From contig NZ_QKXH01000009.1 of NCBI RefSeq assembly GCF_003254745.1, forward strand, positions 1-64,000: DNA of 64,000 bases, in the 5' to 3' direction. The position numbers were made by a program, and so were the translations under genes. Shown here one piece after another: positions 15,440 to 24,826 of the stretch (position 1 is the first letter of the stretch; each line of letters starts with the position of its first letter). This DNA is from Flavobacterium aquariorum. GTDB lineage: Bacteria; Bacteroidota; Bacteroidia; Flavobacteriales; Flavobacteriaceae. A model generated the notes under the pieces. That model saw only the letters and a list, made by a program, of their open reading frames with translations, had not been told where the DNA came from and ran no database searches.

Positions 15440-16369
15440 ATGAAATTTCCAAAAGTTTATTCTCTACAAGATATTGCAAATTTACTTCAATGCGAATTTG
15501 TCGGCGATGCTTTGTTTCCAGTTTATGGCATGAATGAAATTCACGTTGTAGAATCTGGGGATATCGTTTTTGTAGATCACCCAAAATATTACGATAAAGC
15601 TTTACAATCAGCAGCTACAATTGTTTTAATCAACAAAAAAGTGGATTGCCCAGAAGGAAAAGCTTTGTTGATTTCAGATGATCCTTTTAGAGATTTTAAT
15701 GTACTTACAAAACACTTTATGCCTTTTGTACAGGCAAATGTTTCTATTTCCGCTTCCGCAAAAATCGGAAAAGGAACTATGATTCAGCCAAATTCTTTCA
15801 TTGGAAATAACGTCGTTATTGGAGAAAATTGTTTGATACATGCTAATGTTGCCATTTATGACCATACAATAATTGGGAATAATGTTATTATCCATTCCGG
15901 TACTGTTCTAGGAGCCGATGCTTTTTATTATAAAAAAAGACCCGATGGCTTTGACCAATTAATTTCGGGAGGCAGAGTTGTAGTAAAAGACAATGTTGGC
16001 ATTGGGGCACTTTGTACGATTGACAAAGGAGTAACCGGTGATACCACTATTGGAGAAGGTACCAAAATTGACAATCAGGTGCACGTTGGTCACGATACCG
16101 TAATTGGAAAAAAATGTTTAATCGCTTCCCAAACAGGTATTGCAGGTTGTGTAATTATAGAAGATGAAGTTACCATTTGGGGGCAGGTGGGAACAACAAG
16201 TGGCATCACTATTGGAGCAAATGCAGTAATACTTGGACAAACAGGTGTTACAAAATCAGTAGATGGAGGTAAAAGTTATTTTGGTACTCCAATTGAAGAA
16301 TCAAGAGAAAAATTGAAGCAATTAGCAAATATTAAAAAAATACCCGAAATTTTAAAAAAACTAAAATAA
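15440..16369 (+). CDS. LpxD-like acyltransferase paralogue
   Basis: 309 residues. It has the LpxD layout: an N-terminal uridine-binding-like domain (residues 1-95), then a hexapeptide beta-helix ([33 protein letters not shown]) and a short C-terminal helix. It is about 38 residues shorter than the lpxD at 11382. The position of the main catalytic His is kept (VGHDTVIG). The second His of the family, in GIVGHLTVG of the first copy, is replaced here ([10 protein letters not shown]). It may therefore act on another UDP-sugar or lipid A variant, or have altered kinetics. It is followed 1 nt later by an NTF2-like gene. The symbol is left blank because function may differ. Confidence 0.85.
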   Translation: MKFPKVYSLQDIANLLQCEFVGDALFPVYGMNEIHVVESGDIVFVDHPKYYDKALQSAATIVLINKKVDCPEGKALLISDDPFRDFNVLTKHFMPFVQANVSISASAKIGKGTMIQPNSFIGNNVVIGENCLIHANVAIYDHTIIGNNVIIHSGTVLGADAFYYKKRPDGFDQLISGGRVVVKDNVGIGALCTIDKGVTGDTTIGEGTKIDNQVHVGHDTVIGKKCLIASQTGIAGCVIIEDEVTIWGQVGTTSGITIGANAVILGQTGVTKSVDGGKSYFGTPIEESREKLKQLANIKKIPEILKKLK

Positions 16370-16370
16370 T

Positions 16371-16733
16371 ATGTCTGCTAAAGAAATTGTAAAAAGTTTT
16401 TATAAATCAGATGCCTTCATTAGCCCCGAGATAATGAAAGAGTATTTGCATCCCGACTGTATTTTGGATTGGAATAGCAGCAAAGGATTTATTCAAAGGA
16501 ATTATGAAGAAATATTAAGCATGACTAATGAAATAAGTAGGGCTTATGTTCGTACCAAAGCTAGAATTAGTCATATTGTCGAAGAAGGCAATATGGTTTC
16601 TGTTCGCTTTGATCATTATGCAAAAACAATAGAAAACCCAAGGGAAGAAATGTTTTTGGCTCATATGATGGTTATATGGGAAATAAAAGACAATAAATTA
16701 TACAGAGGATATCAAATGAGTCAAGTGATGTAA
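16371..16733 (+). CDS. NTF2/SnoaL-like small protein
   Basis: 120 residues. An N-terminal helix (SAKEIVKSFYKSDAF) is followed by LHPDCILDWNSSKGF and later strands (GNMVSVRFDHYAKT, FLAHMMVIWEIKDNKLYRGY). This is the cone-shaped NTF2-like pattern in which a hydrophobic pocket is formed by the curved sheet. Function is unknown; such proteins can be ligand-binding or small isomerases. It begins 1 nt after the stop of the LpxD paralogue, so the two are almost certainly cotranslated. No signal peptide is present. Confidence 0.75.
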   Translation: MSAKEIVKSFYKSDAFISPEIMKEYLHPDCILDWNSSKGFIQRNYEEILSMTNEISRAYVRTKARISHIVEEGNMVSVRFDHYAKTIENPREEMFLAHMMVIWEIKDNKLYRGYQMSQVM

Positions 16734-16776
16734 TTATTTTTATTTTAAAAAAAGTATAAAATAATTACAAAAGACT

Positions 16777-16784
16777 TACTTTTG
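16777..16784 (+). promoter_or_regulatory. -7 promoter element of sucD
   Basis: TACTTTTG followed by CGTCAC fits TAnnTTTG and lies 35 nt upstream of the sucD ATG. The -33 element is not clear. Confidence 0.5.
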
Positions 16785-16819
16785 CGTCACAATTTTAAAA
16801 ACTACATAAAAAATATATC

Positions 16820-17692
16820 ATGAGTGTTTTAGTTAATAAAGATTCAAAAATAATTGTTCAGGGATTTACGGGCAGCGAAGGAACATTCCATGCTTCTCAA
16901 ATGATTGAATACGGTACAAATGTTGTTGGTGGTGTTACACCTGGAAAAGGGGGAACTACACATTTGGACCTTCCGGTTTTTAACACAGTAAAAGATGCTG
17001 TTGAGCAAGCGGGAGCCGATACAACTATTATTTTTGTACCACCTGCTTTTGCAGCAGATGCAATTATGGAAGCTGCGGATGCTGGAATAAAAGTAATCAT
17101 CGCTATTACTGAAGGAATTCCAGTTGCAGATATGATTAAAGCAAATAGCTATGTTAAAGAAAGAAATGCAAGATTAATTGGTCCAAACTGTCCAGGTGTT
17201 ATTACTCCAGGAGAAGCTAAAGTTGGTATTATGCCAGGTTTTGTTTTCAAAAAGGGAACTGTTGGTATTGTATCAAAATCAGGAACTTTAACTTATGAAG
17301 CTGCTGACCAAGTTGTAAAGCAAGGATTAGGAATTACCACTGCTATCGGTATTGGTGGAGATCCAATTATTGGAACAACCACTAAAGAAGCTGTAGAATT
17401 ATTGATGAACGATCCAGAAACAGAATGTATCGTAATGATTGGTGAAATTGGTGGTCAATTAGAAGCTGATGCTGCTAAATGGATTAAAGCTGACGGTAAC
17501 CGTAAACCAGTTGTAGGTTTCATCGCAGGAGTTACAGCTCCAGCAGGACGTACCATGGGACATGCAGGTGCAATTGTTGGTGGTTCTGACGATACAGCTG
17601 AAGCTAAAAAACAGATTATGAGAGAAAACGGAATTCACGTTGTTGACTCTCCAGCCGAAATCGGAAAGAAAGTAAAAGAAGTACTTGGATAA
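16820..17692 (+). CDS. sucD: succinyl-CoA synthetase alpha subunit
   Basis: 290 residues, the usual size. The N-terminal CoA-binding Rossmann domain has [19 protein letters not shown] and [12 protein letters not shown]. The ligase domain includes [19 protein letters not shown], and the phosphorylated active-site His lies in [10 protein letters not shown]. It catalyses the reversible TCA-cycle step succinyl-CoA + NDP + Pi to succinate + NTP + CoA with SucC, which is not in this window. It has its own promoter element and a strong terminator, so it appears monocistronic. Confidence 0.97.
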   Translation: MSVLVNKDSKIIVQGFTGSEGTFHASQMIEYGTNVVGGVTPGKGGTTHLDLPVFNTVKDAVEQAGADTTIIFVPPAFAADAIMEAADAGIKVIIAITEGIPVADMIKANSYVKERNARLIGPNCPGVITPGEAKVGIMPGFVFKKGTVGIVSKSGTLTYEAADQVVKQGLGITTAIGIGGDPIIGTTTKEAVELLMNDPETECIVMIGEIGGQLEADAAKWIKADGNRKPVVGFIAGVTAPAGRTMGHAGAIVGGSDDTAEAKKQIMRENGIHVVDSPAEIGKKVKEVLG

Positions 17693-17721
17693 TCTCCAAT
17701 TATTTAAATAATAAATTCCAT

Positions 17722-17750
17722 AAAAGTCTCAATATTTTGTTGAGACTTTT
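17722..17750 (+). terminator. sucD terminator
   Basis: AAAAGTCTCAA (17722-17732) and TTGAGACTTTT (17740-17750) form a perfect 11-bp stem with a 7-nt loop, followed by more T residues. Confidence 0.85.
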
Positions 17751-17785
17751 TTACATTTTTAAAATGTCTGGAATATAAATAAAAA

Positions 17786-17820
17786 CTTAGCAACTCAGAT
17801 TCTTAGAATCTTAGTTACTT
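17786..17820. repeat. word-like intergenic repeat (CTTAGAATCTTAG type)
   Basis: The gap before the next gene is composed of CTTAG, AACT and AGAATC words with an internal palindrome GATTC-TTA-GAATC. The core CTTAGAATCTT also occurs, inverted, at about 59484-59520 between the RND pump and TolC genes, 42 kb away. Confidence 0.5.
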
Positions 17821-17834
17821 AAAAAAATAAAAAT

Positions 17835-18251
17835 ATGTACAAAGAATTAGAAAAGTTTACAGTAAAAGGGAATTTTACGTTTACACAGGAAGATAATTTA
17901 GAAGCTGTTTGTAACGCTTCAGAAGCAGGAAGCGGTGTTTTTGTTGTTTATGCTGACAAAGAATTAATTATGGTTGGTTCTACAGGAACAGTTCAGAATG
18001 ACGGAACATTGAAAAGCAAAAATGGTGGTTTACACGATAAGATTGTAAATGGTCATCAATTTGCAAAAACAGGAAGAAAGTATTCTTGGCCTGCTCAAAT
18101 GAAAAAAGAAAATATCGATACATTAGAAGTTTTTTGGTTTGAAACTTATAATGATACGGCAAAATCGATTCCAACTAGTGTTGAAGGACAAGTTTTGCAA
18201 AACTTCCTAGATGAAAATGGTAAATTGCCAAGATGGAATGTAGCTTTTTAA
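17835..18251 (+). CDS. conserved hypothetical, GIY-YIG-like
   Basis: 138 residues without signal peptide or membrane segment. The segment GSGVFVVYADKELIMVGSTG has the spacing of a GIY-YIG motif (GVFVVY ... MVGSTG). A later SVEGQVLQNFLDENGKLPRW has a Glu in the helix position where GIY-YIG nucleases keep a metal-binding Glu. The two key Tyr residues are not both preserved in canonical form, so catalysis is uncertain. I do not recognise a named family. It is flanked by a repeat-filled gap upstream and a perfect bidirectional terminator shared with msrB. Confidence 0.7.
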   Translation: MYKELEKFTVKGNFTFTQEDNLEAVCNASEAGSGVFVVYADKELIMVGSTGTVQNDGTLKSKNGGLHDKIVNGHQFAKTGRKYSWPAQMKKENIDTLEVFWFETYNDTAKSIPTSVEGQVLQNFLDENGKLPRWNVAF

Positions 18252-18264
18252 AACATTCTAGATT

Positions 18265-18306
18265 AAACAAAAAATGCTTTACAATTCTGTAAAGCATTTT
18301 TTGTTT
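18265..18306. terminator. bidirectional terminator between convergent genes
   Basis: A 19-bp perfect stem (18265-18283 with 18288-18306, core ATGCTTTACA / TGTAAAGCAT) and a 4-nt loop. The A run on one side and T run on the other let it work for both the plus-strand gene ending at 18251 and msrB on the minus strand. Confidence 0.88.
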
Positions 18307-18331
18307 GATTGCATTTAAAAAAACAAAACGT

Positions 18332-18724
18332 TTATTTTTCTTTAAAATCTACAGATAACGAATTAACACAATATCGCTGACCAGTTTTTGTTGGACCATC
18401 TTCAAAAACATGGCCAAGATGTCCACCACAATTGGCGCAAACAATTTCAGTTCGCTTCATACCGTGCGTATTATCGACAATATATTCTACTTTTCCAGGA
18501 ATTGATTCATCAAATGATGGCCAGCCACAATGCGCGTCAAACTTAGAATTGCTTTCAAATAGGGGAGTCCCACAGCCTCCACAGCAATAAACTCCATTTT
18601 CAAAATGCAAATTGTATTTGCCTGTATGTGGATATTCTGTTCCTTTTTGGCGAAGAATTCTATAACGCTCACTGCCTAATTCTTCTTCCCATTCTTTTTC
18701 TGATTTTACAAAAGGATAATTCAT
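18332..18724 (-). CDS. msrB: peptide-methionine (R)-S-oxide reductase
   Basis: 130 residues, the single-domain MsrB size. Both zinc-binding CxxC pairs are present (CCGGCGTPL and CANCGGHLGH). The catalytic Cys is in RYCVNSLSVDF near the C-terminus, and the substrate region CGWPSFDE is intact. It reduces methionine-R-sulfoxide in oxidised proteins using thioredoxin. No signal peptide is seen, so it is cytoplasmic. It lies 126 nt downstream of an alpha/beta hydrolase gene on the same strand. Confidence 0.96.
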   Translation of the reverse strand: MNYPFVKSEKEWEEELGSERYRILRQKGTEYPHTGKYNLHFENGVYCCGGCGTPLFESNSKFDAHCGWPSFDESIPGKVEYIVDNTHGMKRTEIVCANCGGHLGHVFEDGPTKTGQRYCVNSLSVDFKEK

Positions 18725-18850
18725 ATATGTGAAATTTATTTTTTAGTTGTGATATATCTTGTGCTTCGCCAGTTTGCTACCGCTCGGGTCGCCTTTTATT
18801 TATTGGCGTTTACTTATGCAAACTTGTTGTTAATGGCGTTTTCATGGCGC

Positions 18851-19714
18851 TTATTTTTCAATAAAATTAGTTATTTTTTCGATTACTTGATGATCCGCAA
18901 GTATCTTTCTGTGGCCTAACCTCTTGGTCAACATTAATTCTCCGTTTTTGAGATGCTGATGTATATGAATTCCTGCCTTTACAGGTACTTCAGGATCATT
19001 TTCATCGTGAATTACTAGTGTCGGAATTAAAGTTTTTTCAGCTGCTTTGTAGGCACTGTAATCGTCCATGATTCCACCGTATTTGTTTTCAAAACGCTTA
19101 CACAATAACTTGCTTATTTCAGGTTTCAATCCTAATTTGGCAATAAAATCATCTGTGATATCCTGTACAATATCTCCACTACCAATAATTACGGCTTTTT
19201 TCACATTAAGTCCTTCTTTTATGGCATTCATAACTGTCATTCCGCCCAAAGAATGACCAATAGCGATTTCAAAAGGTCCGAATTGTTTGTCTATTTCGAT
19301 AACTGAAGCAATAAAATCAACCATGATAGTAGAATTACCAGGAGATTTGCCATGTGCAGGCGCATCAAAACTAACAGTCGAATATCCTAATCTGATCATT
19401 TCATCAGCAATTTTACATAATTGGGTTCCTCTACCAGACCATCCATGAACTAATAGCACTTTTTTATTGCTTTTTCCATACTCATAGACATTTACTTTTC
19501 TATTTATGGAAGGAACGATAATCATTTGCTGGACGCTCTTTTGATCCATTTCAATTTCTCGTTTTGGAACTTTATGTTTTATTGGAGTCGTAAACAATTT
19601 AGATGCATAAATCGTAACCCACTTAGTAGACAAAAAAGCAATAAATTTACTCGATAGAATTATAATTTTTGGAATTTTCAAAGGCTTAGTATGATTTGTC
19701 GTGTTTTTTGTCAT
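18851..19714 (-). CDS. alpha/beta hydrolase
   Basis: 287 residues. The fold is clear: the strand and oxyanion region VLLVHGWSGRGTQL, the cap start SFDAPAHGKSPGN, and the nucleophile elbow IAIGHSLGGMTVMNA. The acid is likely in LVIHDENDPEVPV, and the catalytic His is in LTKRLGHRKILAD. The N-terminal 55 residues are basic with a moderately hydrophobic patch (KIIILSSKFIAFLSTKW) and could be membrane-associated. An internal Met (IEMDQKS) is a possible shorter start. The substrate is unknown; esterase or lipase-like acyl hydrolase is likely. Confidence 0.85.
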   Translation of the reverse strand: MTKNTTNHTKPLKIPKIIILSSKFIAFLSTKWVTIYASKLFTTPIKHKVPKREIEMDQKSVQQMIIVPSINRKVNVYEYGKSNKKVLLVHGWSGRGTQLCKIADEMIRLGYSTVSFDAPAHGKSPGNSTIMVDFIASVIEIDKQFGPFEIAIGHSLGGMTVMNAIKEGLNVKKAVIIGSGDIVQDITDDFIAKLGLKPEISKLLCKRFENKYGGIMDDYSAYKAAEKTLIPTLVIHDENDPEVPVKAGIHIHQHLKNGELMLTKRLGHRKILADHQVIEKITNFIEK

Positions 19715-19901
19715 TTTGATAAAATTGTAAAATATCTATAAAAATTAATTTTTTTTAACTAAATTTAAAAAACATAAAATTACTATAAATTTAATGTTAA
19801 TATAATTTAATTTCATACTATAAAAGTATTAAATTTTTAAATTTTGTAAGGAATTAAGATAGCTGGATACATCATCATTAAACAAAAATAAAAGGTAATT
19901 C

Positions 19902-21332
19902 ATGGAAATATTTCACATTGGAGCAGAATGTTACCCGGTAGCAAAAGTGGGTGGTTTAGCCGATGTAATTGGATCACTGCCCAAATATCAAAACAGTGAA
20001 GAAAATAAGGTTCGTGTAGTTATTCCATGTTATCAAACAACATTTCGATCAGAAAATGATTTCGAATGTGTTCATTGGGGGAAATTAAAATTAGGTAACT
20101 TTAATTTTCCTTTTAGCGTATTGAAAGAAACGTCAAATAAATTAGGTTTTGAACTCTATTTAATAGAAATACCAGAGCTTTTTGACCGCCCCAATATTTA
20201 TAATTACAGAGATGATATTGAACGTTTTTTATCATTTCAAATCGCAGCATTAGACTGGATTACAGGAAGGAGTTCTATTCCGGATATTATCCATTGTCAC
20301 GATCATCATACGGGGTTAATCCCTTTTATGAAAAAATATTGCCCAAAATATGATAAACTAAAAAATATACCAACACTCATTACAATCCACAATGGATTGT
20401 ATCAAGGAATATTTACATTTAACAAATTATATTATTTACCTGAATTTGATTTGATTAACATAAAAGAATTAGAATGGGGAAATTGTATCAATTCTTTGGC
20501 AACAGCAATAAAATGTGCGGATCAAGTCACAACTGTTTCACCAAGTTATCTCAATGAAATCAATCATTCGGATAATGGTCTTGAAACATTATTTCAAAGG
20601 GTTCGACATAAGTCAAAAGGTATTCTAAATGGAATTGACACCGATGTTTGGGATCCCGAAAAAGATCCAATGCTCGAAATAAATTATTCAGCAGAAACAA
20701 TTGATGACGGAAAGCTAAAAAATAAAGAACAGTTGTGTACGGTTTTCAATATGAATCCGGCAAAACCGCTTTTCAGTTTTATTGGTAGATTATATAATGA
20801 AAAAGGAGCCGATTTACTGCCGAAGATTGTATCAACAGCGTTGACAATTTTTAAAGAAGAAATCAATATTTTAATTTTAGGGTATGGAGACGTTGAAATA
20901 GAAAATCAACTTAAGCAATTGCTTTCTATTTATAGTGGAAACTACAATGCCTACATTGGTTATAATGAAGAGTTGGCACACAAAACTTATGCCAGTTCCG
21001 ATTTTATTTTAATACCATCACGAGTAGAACCATGCGGATTAAATCAGATGTATGCGTTGCGATATGGCACAATACCGATAGTAAGAAGAACTGGAGGTTT
21101 AAAAGACACCATTGTTGATTTTGAAGATAACGGAAATGGAATTTGCCATGATCAAGCTTCGGTAGAAGATGTTTGCGATTCCATGAAAAGAGCATTGGAT
21201 TTGTATAAAAATAAAGAAAATATAAACCAAATAAGAATAAAAGGAATGACTATTGACCATTCTTGGAAGAATGTAAGCCAAGAATATATAGAATTATATA
21301 ATTTAATTATTGCAAAGACATATGAAAGCTAA
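19902..21332 (+). CDS. glgA: glycogen synthase (GT5)
   Basis: 476 residues, the usual GT5 length. The ADP-glucose-binding motif KVGGLADVIGSLPKY is at the N-terminus. HCHDHHTG, TIHNGLYQG and TVSPSYLNE follow, and the C-terminal Rossmann domain has FIGRLYNEKGADLLP and the donor-site PSRVEPCGLNQMYALRYG. It extends alpha-1,4-glucan from ADP-glucose in the cytoplasm. It is the first gene of a glgA, glgC, glgE, mak, glgB cluster and overlaps glgC by 11 nt if glgC starts at 21322. Confidence 0.95.
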   Translation: MEIFHIGAECYPVAKVGGLADVIGSLPKYQNSEENKVRVVIPCYQTTFRSENDFECVHWGKLKLGNFNFPFSVLKETSNKLGFELYLIEIPELFDRPNIYNYRDDIERFLSFQIAALDWITGRSSIPDIIHCHDHHTGLIPFMKKYCPKYDKLKNIPTLITIHNGLYQGIFTFNKLYYLPEFDLINIKELEWGNCINSLATAIKCADQVTTVSPSYLNEINHSDNGLETLFQRVRHKSKGILNGIDTDVWDPEKDPMLEINYSAETIDDGKLKNKEQLCTVFNMNPAKPLFSFIGRLYNEKGADLLPKIVSTALTIFKEEINILILGYGDVEIENQLKQLLSIYSGNYNAYIGYNEELAHKTYASSDFILIPSRVEPCGLNQMYALRYGTIPIVRRTGGLKDTIVDFEDNGNGICHDQASVEDVCDSMKRALDLYKNKENINQIRIKGMTIDHSWKNVSQEYIELYNLIIAKTYES

Positions 21333-22602
21333 AAGAAAAAAAGTTATCGCTATTATTTTAGGAGGTGGTCAAGGCTCAAGACTATTCCCATTAACAGCCA
21401 AGAGATCTAAACCGGCAGTTCCGATTGGAGGAAAATATAGATTGGTTGACATCCCAATTTCAAATTGTATGAATTCTGATATTTATAAAATGTTTGTATT
21501 AACACAATTCAATTCAGCTTCTTTGAATGCCCATATTAAGAACACTTATAATTTTAGTATTTTCAGTCAGTCATTTGTGGATATTTTGGCTGCAGAGCAA
21601 ACACCAGATAACCCGACTTGGTTTCAAGGAACTGCTGATGCCGTAAGACAATGTATGCCACACTTTTTAAACCATGAGTTTGATTATGCTTTAATTCTTT
21701 CGGGGGATCAGTTGTATCAAATGGATTTTAATGCAATGCTTGAGGCTCATATCGATGCTCAGGCAGATATTACTATTGCTACTTTGCCCGTAAATGACAA
21801 AGATGCTCCTGAATTTGGAATATTGAAAACAAATTCAGAAAGTTGTATTGATTGCTTTATTGAAAAGCCCGCCAAGGAATTATTACCCGATTGGCAATCA
21901 GAGGTAAGTGACGAAATGAAAAGCCAAGGAAAGCACTATTTGGCCTCAATGGGTATCTATATTTTCAACAGAAAGCTATTAATCGAATTAATGGCTAATC
22001 CCGACACAAAAGATTTTGGGAAAGAAATCATACCACAAGCCGTTGGGAATAAAAAATTATTGAGTTATCAGTATGAAGGTTATTGGACTGATATTGGTAA
22101 TATTGACTCTTTTTTTGAAGCCAATATTGGTTTAACGGATGATGTTCCCCAATTCAATTTATTTGATAACGATAATAAAATTTATACCAGGCCTCGTTTA
22201 TTATCACCTTCCAAGTTCCATAAGACAATGGTGGAACGATCATTAATTTCTGAGGGCTGTATTATTCACGCCAAAGCAATTACCAAATCTGTTATTGGGA
22301 ACAGATCACGAATAGGAGAGGGAACCGTGATTCAACACTGTTATGTTATGGGTAATGATTTGTACCAAAACATCGATGATATTAATGAAGATAACAAAAA
22401 CGGAATACCATTAATTGGGATTGGGGAAAGATGCTTTATCGACAATGCTATTGTGGATAAAAATTGTAGGATTGGAAACGATGTATATGTAAAAGGAGGC
22501 AAACACTTGGCTGATACCACAAATGATTTGTATTGTGTAAAAGAAGGGATCGTCGTGATTAGAAAAGGTGCGATAATTCCAAATAATTTTACGGTAAAAT
22601 AA
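21322..22602 (+). CDS. glgC: glucose-1-phosphate adenylyltransferase
   Basis: 426 residues from ATG 21322. An in-frame TTG at 21310 would add four residues and is less likely. The pyrophosphorylase signature LGGGQGSRLFPLTAKRSKP is complete, followed by FQGTADAVRQC and the C-terminal beta-helix (IGNRSRIGEGTVI, IGNDVYV). It makes ADP-glucose for GlgA. It overlaps the glgA end by 11 nt and so is translationally coupled. Allosteric behaviour cannot be predicted. Confidence 0.95.
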   Translation: MKAKRKKVIAIILGGGQGSRLFPLTAKRSKPAVPIGGKYRLVDIPISNCMNSDIYKMFVLTQFNSASLNAHIKNTYNFSIFSQSFVDILAAEQTPDNPTWFQGTADAVRQCMPHFLNHEFDYALILSGDQLYQMDFNAMLEAHIDAQADITIATLPVNDKDAPEFGILKTNSESCIDCFIEKPAKELLPDWQSEVSDEMKSQGKHYLASMGIYIFNRKLLIELMANPDTKDFGKEIIPQAVGNKKLLSYQYEGYWTDIGNIDSFFEANIGLTDDVPQFNLFDNDNKIYTRPRLLSPSKFHKTMVERSLISEGCIIHAKAITKSVIGNRSRIGEGTVIQHCYVMGNDLYQNIDDINEDNKNGIPLIGIGERCFIDNAIVDKNCRIGNDVYVKGGKHLADTTNDLYCVKEGIVVIRKGAIIPNNFTVK

Positions 22603-22633
22603 TTTCAGCTTAGAAAATTCTTCTTAAATATTT

Positions 22634-22713
22634 ATTACAAGTAACTCAATACACCAAATAGTCAGTACAATTTATTGCACTTTCGATTTGGTGTAATTAG
22701 TAATTACAAGTAA
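22634..22713. promoter_or_regulatory. nested repeats between glgC and glgE
   Basis: ATTACAAGTAA is repeated directly at 22634-22644 and 22703-22713. Between them TACACCAAAT (22650-22659) and ATTTGGTGTA (22686-22695) form a perfect 10-bp inverted repeat with a 26-nt loop. This symmetric layout in the only large gap of the glycogen cluster could be a regulator site or an RNA hairpin. It is not a standard terminator. Confidence 0.45.
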
Positions 22714-22870
22714 TACTGTTTTTTAATTCAATTTTAATCTAAAAGAAAACTACTAATTAATGCAATTTGATTTATTATTCACAATAAACAAAGTTTAAGA
22801 AATCTAATTAATAGAATATCTGCATTTTTTAAAATTAGTTTCGATAAATATTCAATATTTACTAAATTAC

Positions 22871-24826
22871 ATGTTCAATTTAACTAAAACCATGCAAAAT
22901 CAAACTCGTATAATTATAGAAAATATTTTACCACAACTGAACTGTGGCAGCTTTGCAATAAAAAGAATTGTTGGTCAAAAAATAGTTGTCAGCGCTGATG
23001 TTTTTTCAGATGGACATGATGTTATTCAGTCTTGTGTAAAATTCAAACACGAATCTGAAAAAAATTGGCAGGAAGTTCGTATGACACCGGGACAAAATGA
23101 CGAATGGTTTGCTGAATTCCATGTTGAAAAGCAAGGAAAGTACACTTATTTTGTTGAAGGATGGGTGGATTACGCATTGAATTGGCAACACGGTACAGAG
23201 CGAAAAATTAATGACAATCAATATGTAAAATCTGAATTACTGGAAGGTGCAGAATATGTGCGAGCCATTATTAATAATGTTGATGCTTCCGAAAATGAAT
23301 ATCTCAATCGATTAATTCATTATTTCACAACAGAATCAGAATATGATAATGCTGTACGAGAAACAAAATCGGAAGAGCTAACTAAGATTTTAAAAAAATA
23401 TCCAGTTCGTTTTTTAGAAAACAAATCAATGGATTTACAAGTATATGTAGATCGCAAAAAAGCACTATTCAGTACTTGGTATGAATTCTTCCCACGTTCG
23501 GCATCATCAGAAGAAGGAAAACATGGTACATTTAAAGATTGCGAAAAATTGCTCCCCAGAGTTGCCGAAATGGGATTTGACACACTTTATTTCCCACCAA
23601 TTCATCCCATTGGCGAAGTGAATAGAAAAGGCAAAAACAATGCAACAAATGCCCAAGATGGGGATGTTGGATCCCCTTGGGGAATTGGTTCTCATCACGG
23701 TGGGCACAAATCTACCCATCCAGAATTAGGAACGATTGAAGATTTTAAAGAATTAGTAAAAAAAGCTCAAGAGTTAGGAATCGAAGTAGCCATGGATTAT
23801 GCCTTGCAAGCTGCTCCCGATCATCCTTATGTAAAAGATTTTCCGCAATGGTTCAAATGGAGACCAGACGGAACGGTTCAATACGCAGAAAATCCTCCAA
23901 AAAAATACCAAGATATTCAACCTATTTATTTTGAAAGCTCCGACTGGAAAAATCTTTGGAAAGAACTTTTAGATGTTGCATTATTTTGGATTGAAGAATG
24001 TAATATCAAAATCTATAGAGTAGATAATCCTCACACAAAGCCCTTTTATTTCTGGGGTTGGTTAATTGCCGAGATCAAAAAGAAGCATCCCGATGTTTTG
24101 TTTTTAGCGGAAGCTTTTACACGTCCGAAAATCATGAACGAATTGGCAAAACAAGGTTTCAGCCAATCCTACACTTATTTTACATGGAGAAATTCCAAAA
24201 AAGAATTGACTGAATATGTAGAAGAATTAACTCAAACCGAACAAAAAGAGTTTTACAGACCTAATTTTTGGCCCAATACACCAGACATTAATCCTTTTGC
24301 TCTGCAAAATGGAAATGAATCCGTGCATTTGCAAAAATACTTTTTGGCAGCAACATTAAGTTCAAATGTTGGAATTTACGGTCCAGTTTTTGAATATATG
24401 ATCAGTACTCCAATGGCTCCGGGAAAAGAAGAATATCTCGATTCCGAAAAATACCAATATTATAAATGGGACTGGACTATCCAAAACAAACTCACGACCT
24501 TAATTACGAGAATCAATGCCATTCGAAAAGAACAAATTTCGTTGCAGCAAACCAATAATATTGTTTTTTGTGAGACTAATAATGATCAAGTTATCGCTTA
24601 TTATAAGTTTGATGATGATAAACAGAATGAAACACTAATGATTGTAAGTTTAGACGCATTTCATACTGGTAAAGCAATGGTTAAACTACCAATTGACAGA
24701 ATTGGAAGCCAAAACCTTCAAATTACCGATTTGATTACCGGAAATTCTTATTCTTGGAACAATGAATGGAATTATGTAGAACTTCCTCCCGAATTGCCTT
24801 TTCATTTATTTAAAATTCAGAAATAA
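22871..24826 (+). CDS. glgE: alpha-1,4-glucan:maltose-1-phosphate maltosyltransferase
   Basis: 651 residues, the usual GlgE size. An N-terminal domain and beta-sandwich (1-190) precede the GH13 catalytic barrel, with STWYEFFPRSASS, TLYFPPIHPIG and GSPWGIGSHHGGHKSTHPEL. The nucleophile Asp is in IYRVDNPHTKPF and the acid/base Glu in FLAEAFTRPK. These GlgE-specific surroundings, rather than those of an amylase, support transfer of maltosyl units from maltose-1-phosphate to a glucan end. An in-frame ATG at 22892 is an alternative start. The stop overlaps the mak start as TAATG, tying GlgE to the kinase that makes its donor. Confidence 0.93.
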   Translation: MFNLTKTMQNQTRIIIENILPQLNCGSFAIKRIVGQKIVVSADVFSDGHDVIQSCVKFKHESEKNWQEVRMTPGQNDEWFAEFHVEKQGKYTYFVEGWVDYALNWQHGTERKINDNQYVKSELLEGAEYVRAIINNVDASENEYLNRLIHYFTTESEYDNAVRETKSEELTKILKKYPVRFLENKSMDLQVYVDRKKALFSTWYEFFPRSASSEEGKHGTFKDCEKLLPRVAEMGFDTLYFPPIHPIGEVNRKGKNNATNAQDGDVGSPWGIGSHHGGHKSTHPELGTIEDFKELVKKAQELGIEVAMDYALQAAPDHPYVKDFPQWFKWRPDGTVQYAENPPKKYQDIQPIYFESSDWKNLWKELLDVALFWIEECNIKIYRVDNPHTKPFYFWGWLIAEIKKKHPDVLFLAEAFTRPKIMNELAKQGFSQSYTYFTWRNSKKELTEYVEELTQTEQKEFYRPNFWPNTPDINPFALQNGNESVHLQKYFLAATLSSNVGIYGPVFEYMISTPMAPGKEEYLDSEKYQYYKWDWTIQNKLTTLITRINAIRKEQISLQQTNNIVFCETNNDQVIAYYKFDDDKQNETLMIVSLDAFHTGKAMVKLPIDRIGSQNLQITDLITGNSYSWNNEWNYVELPPELPFHLFKIQK

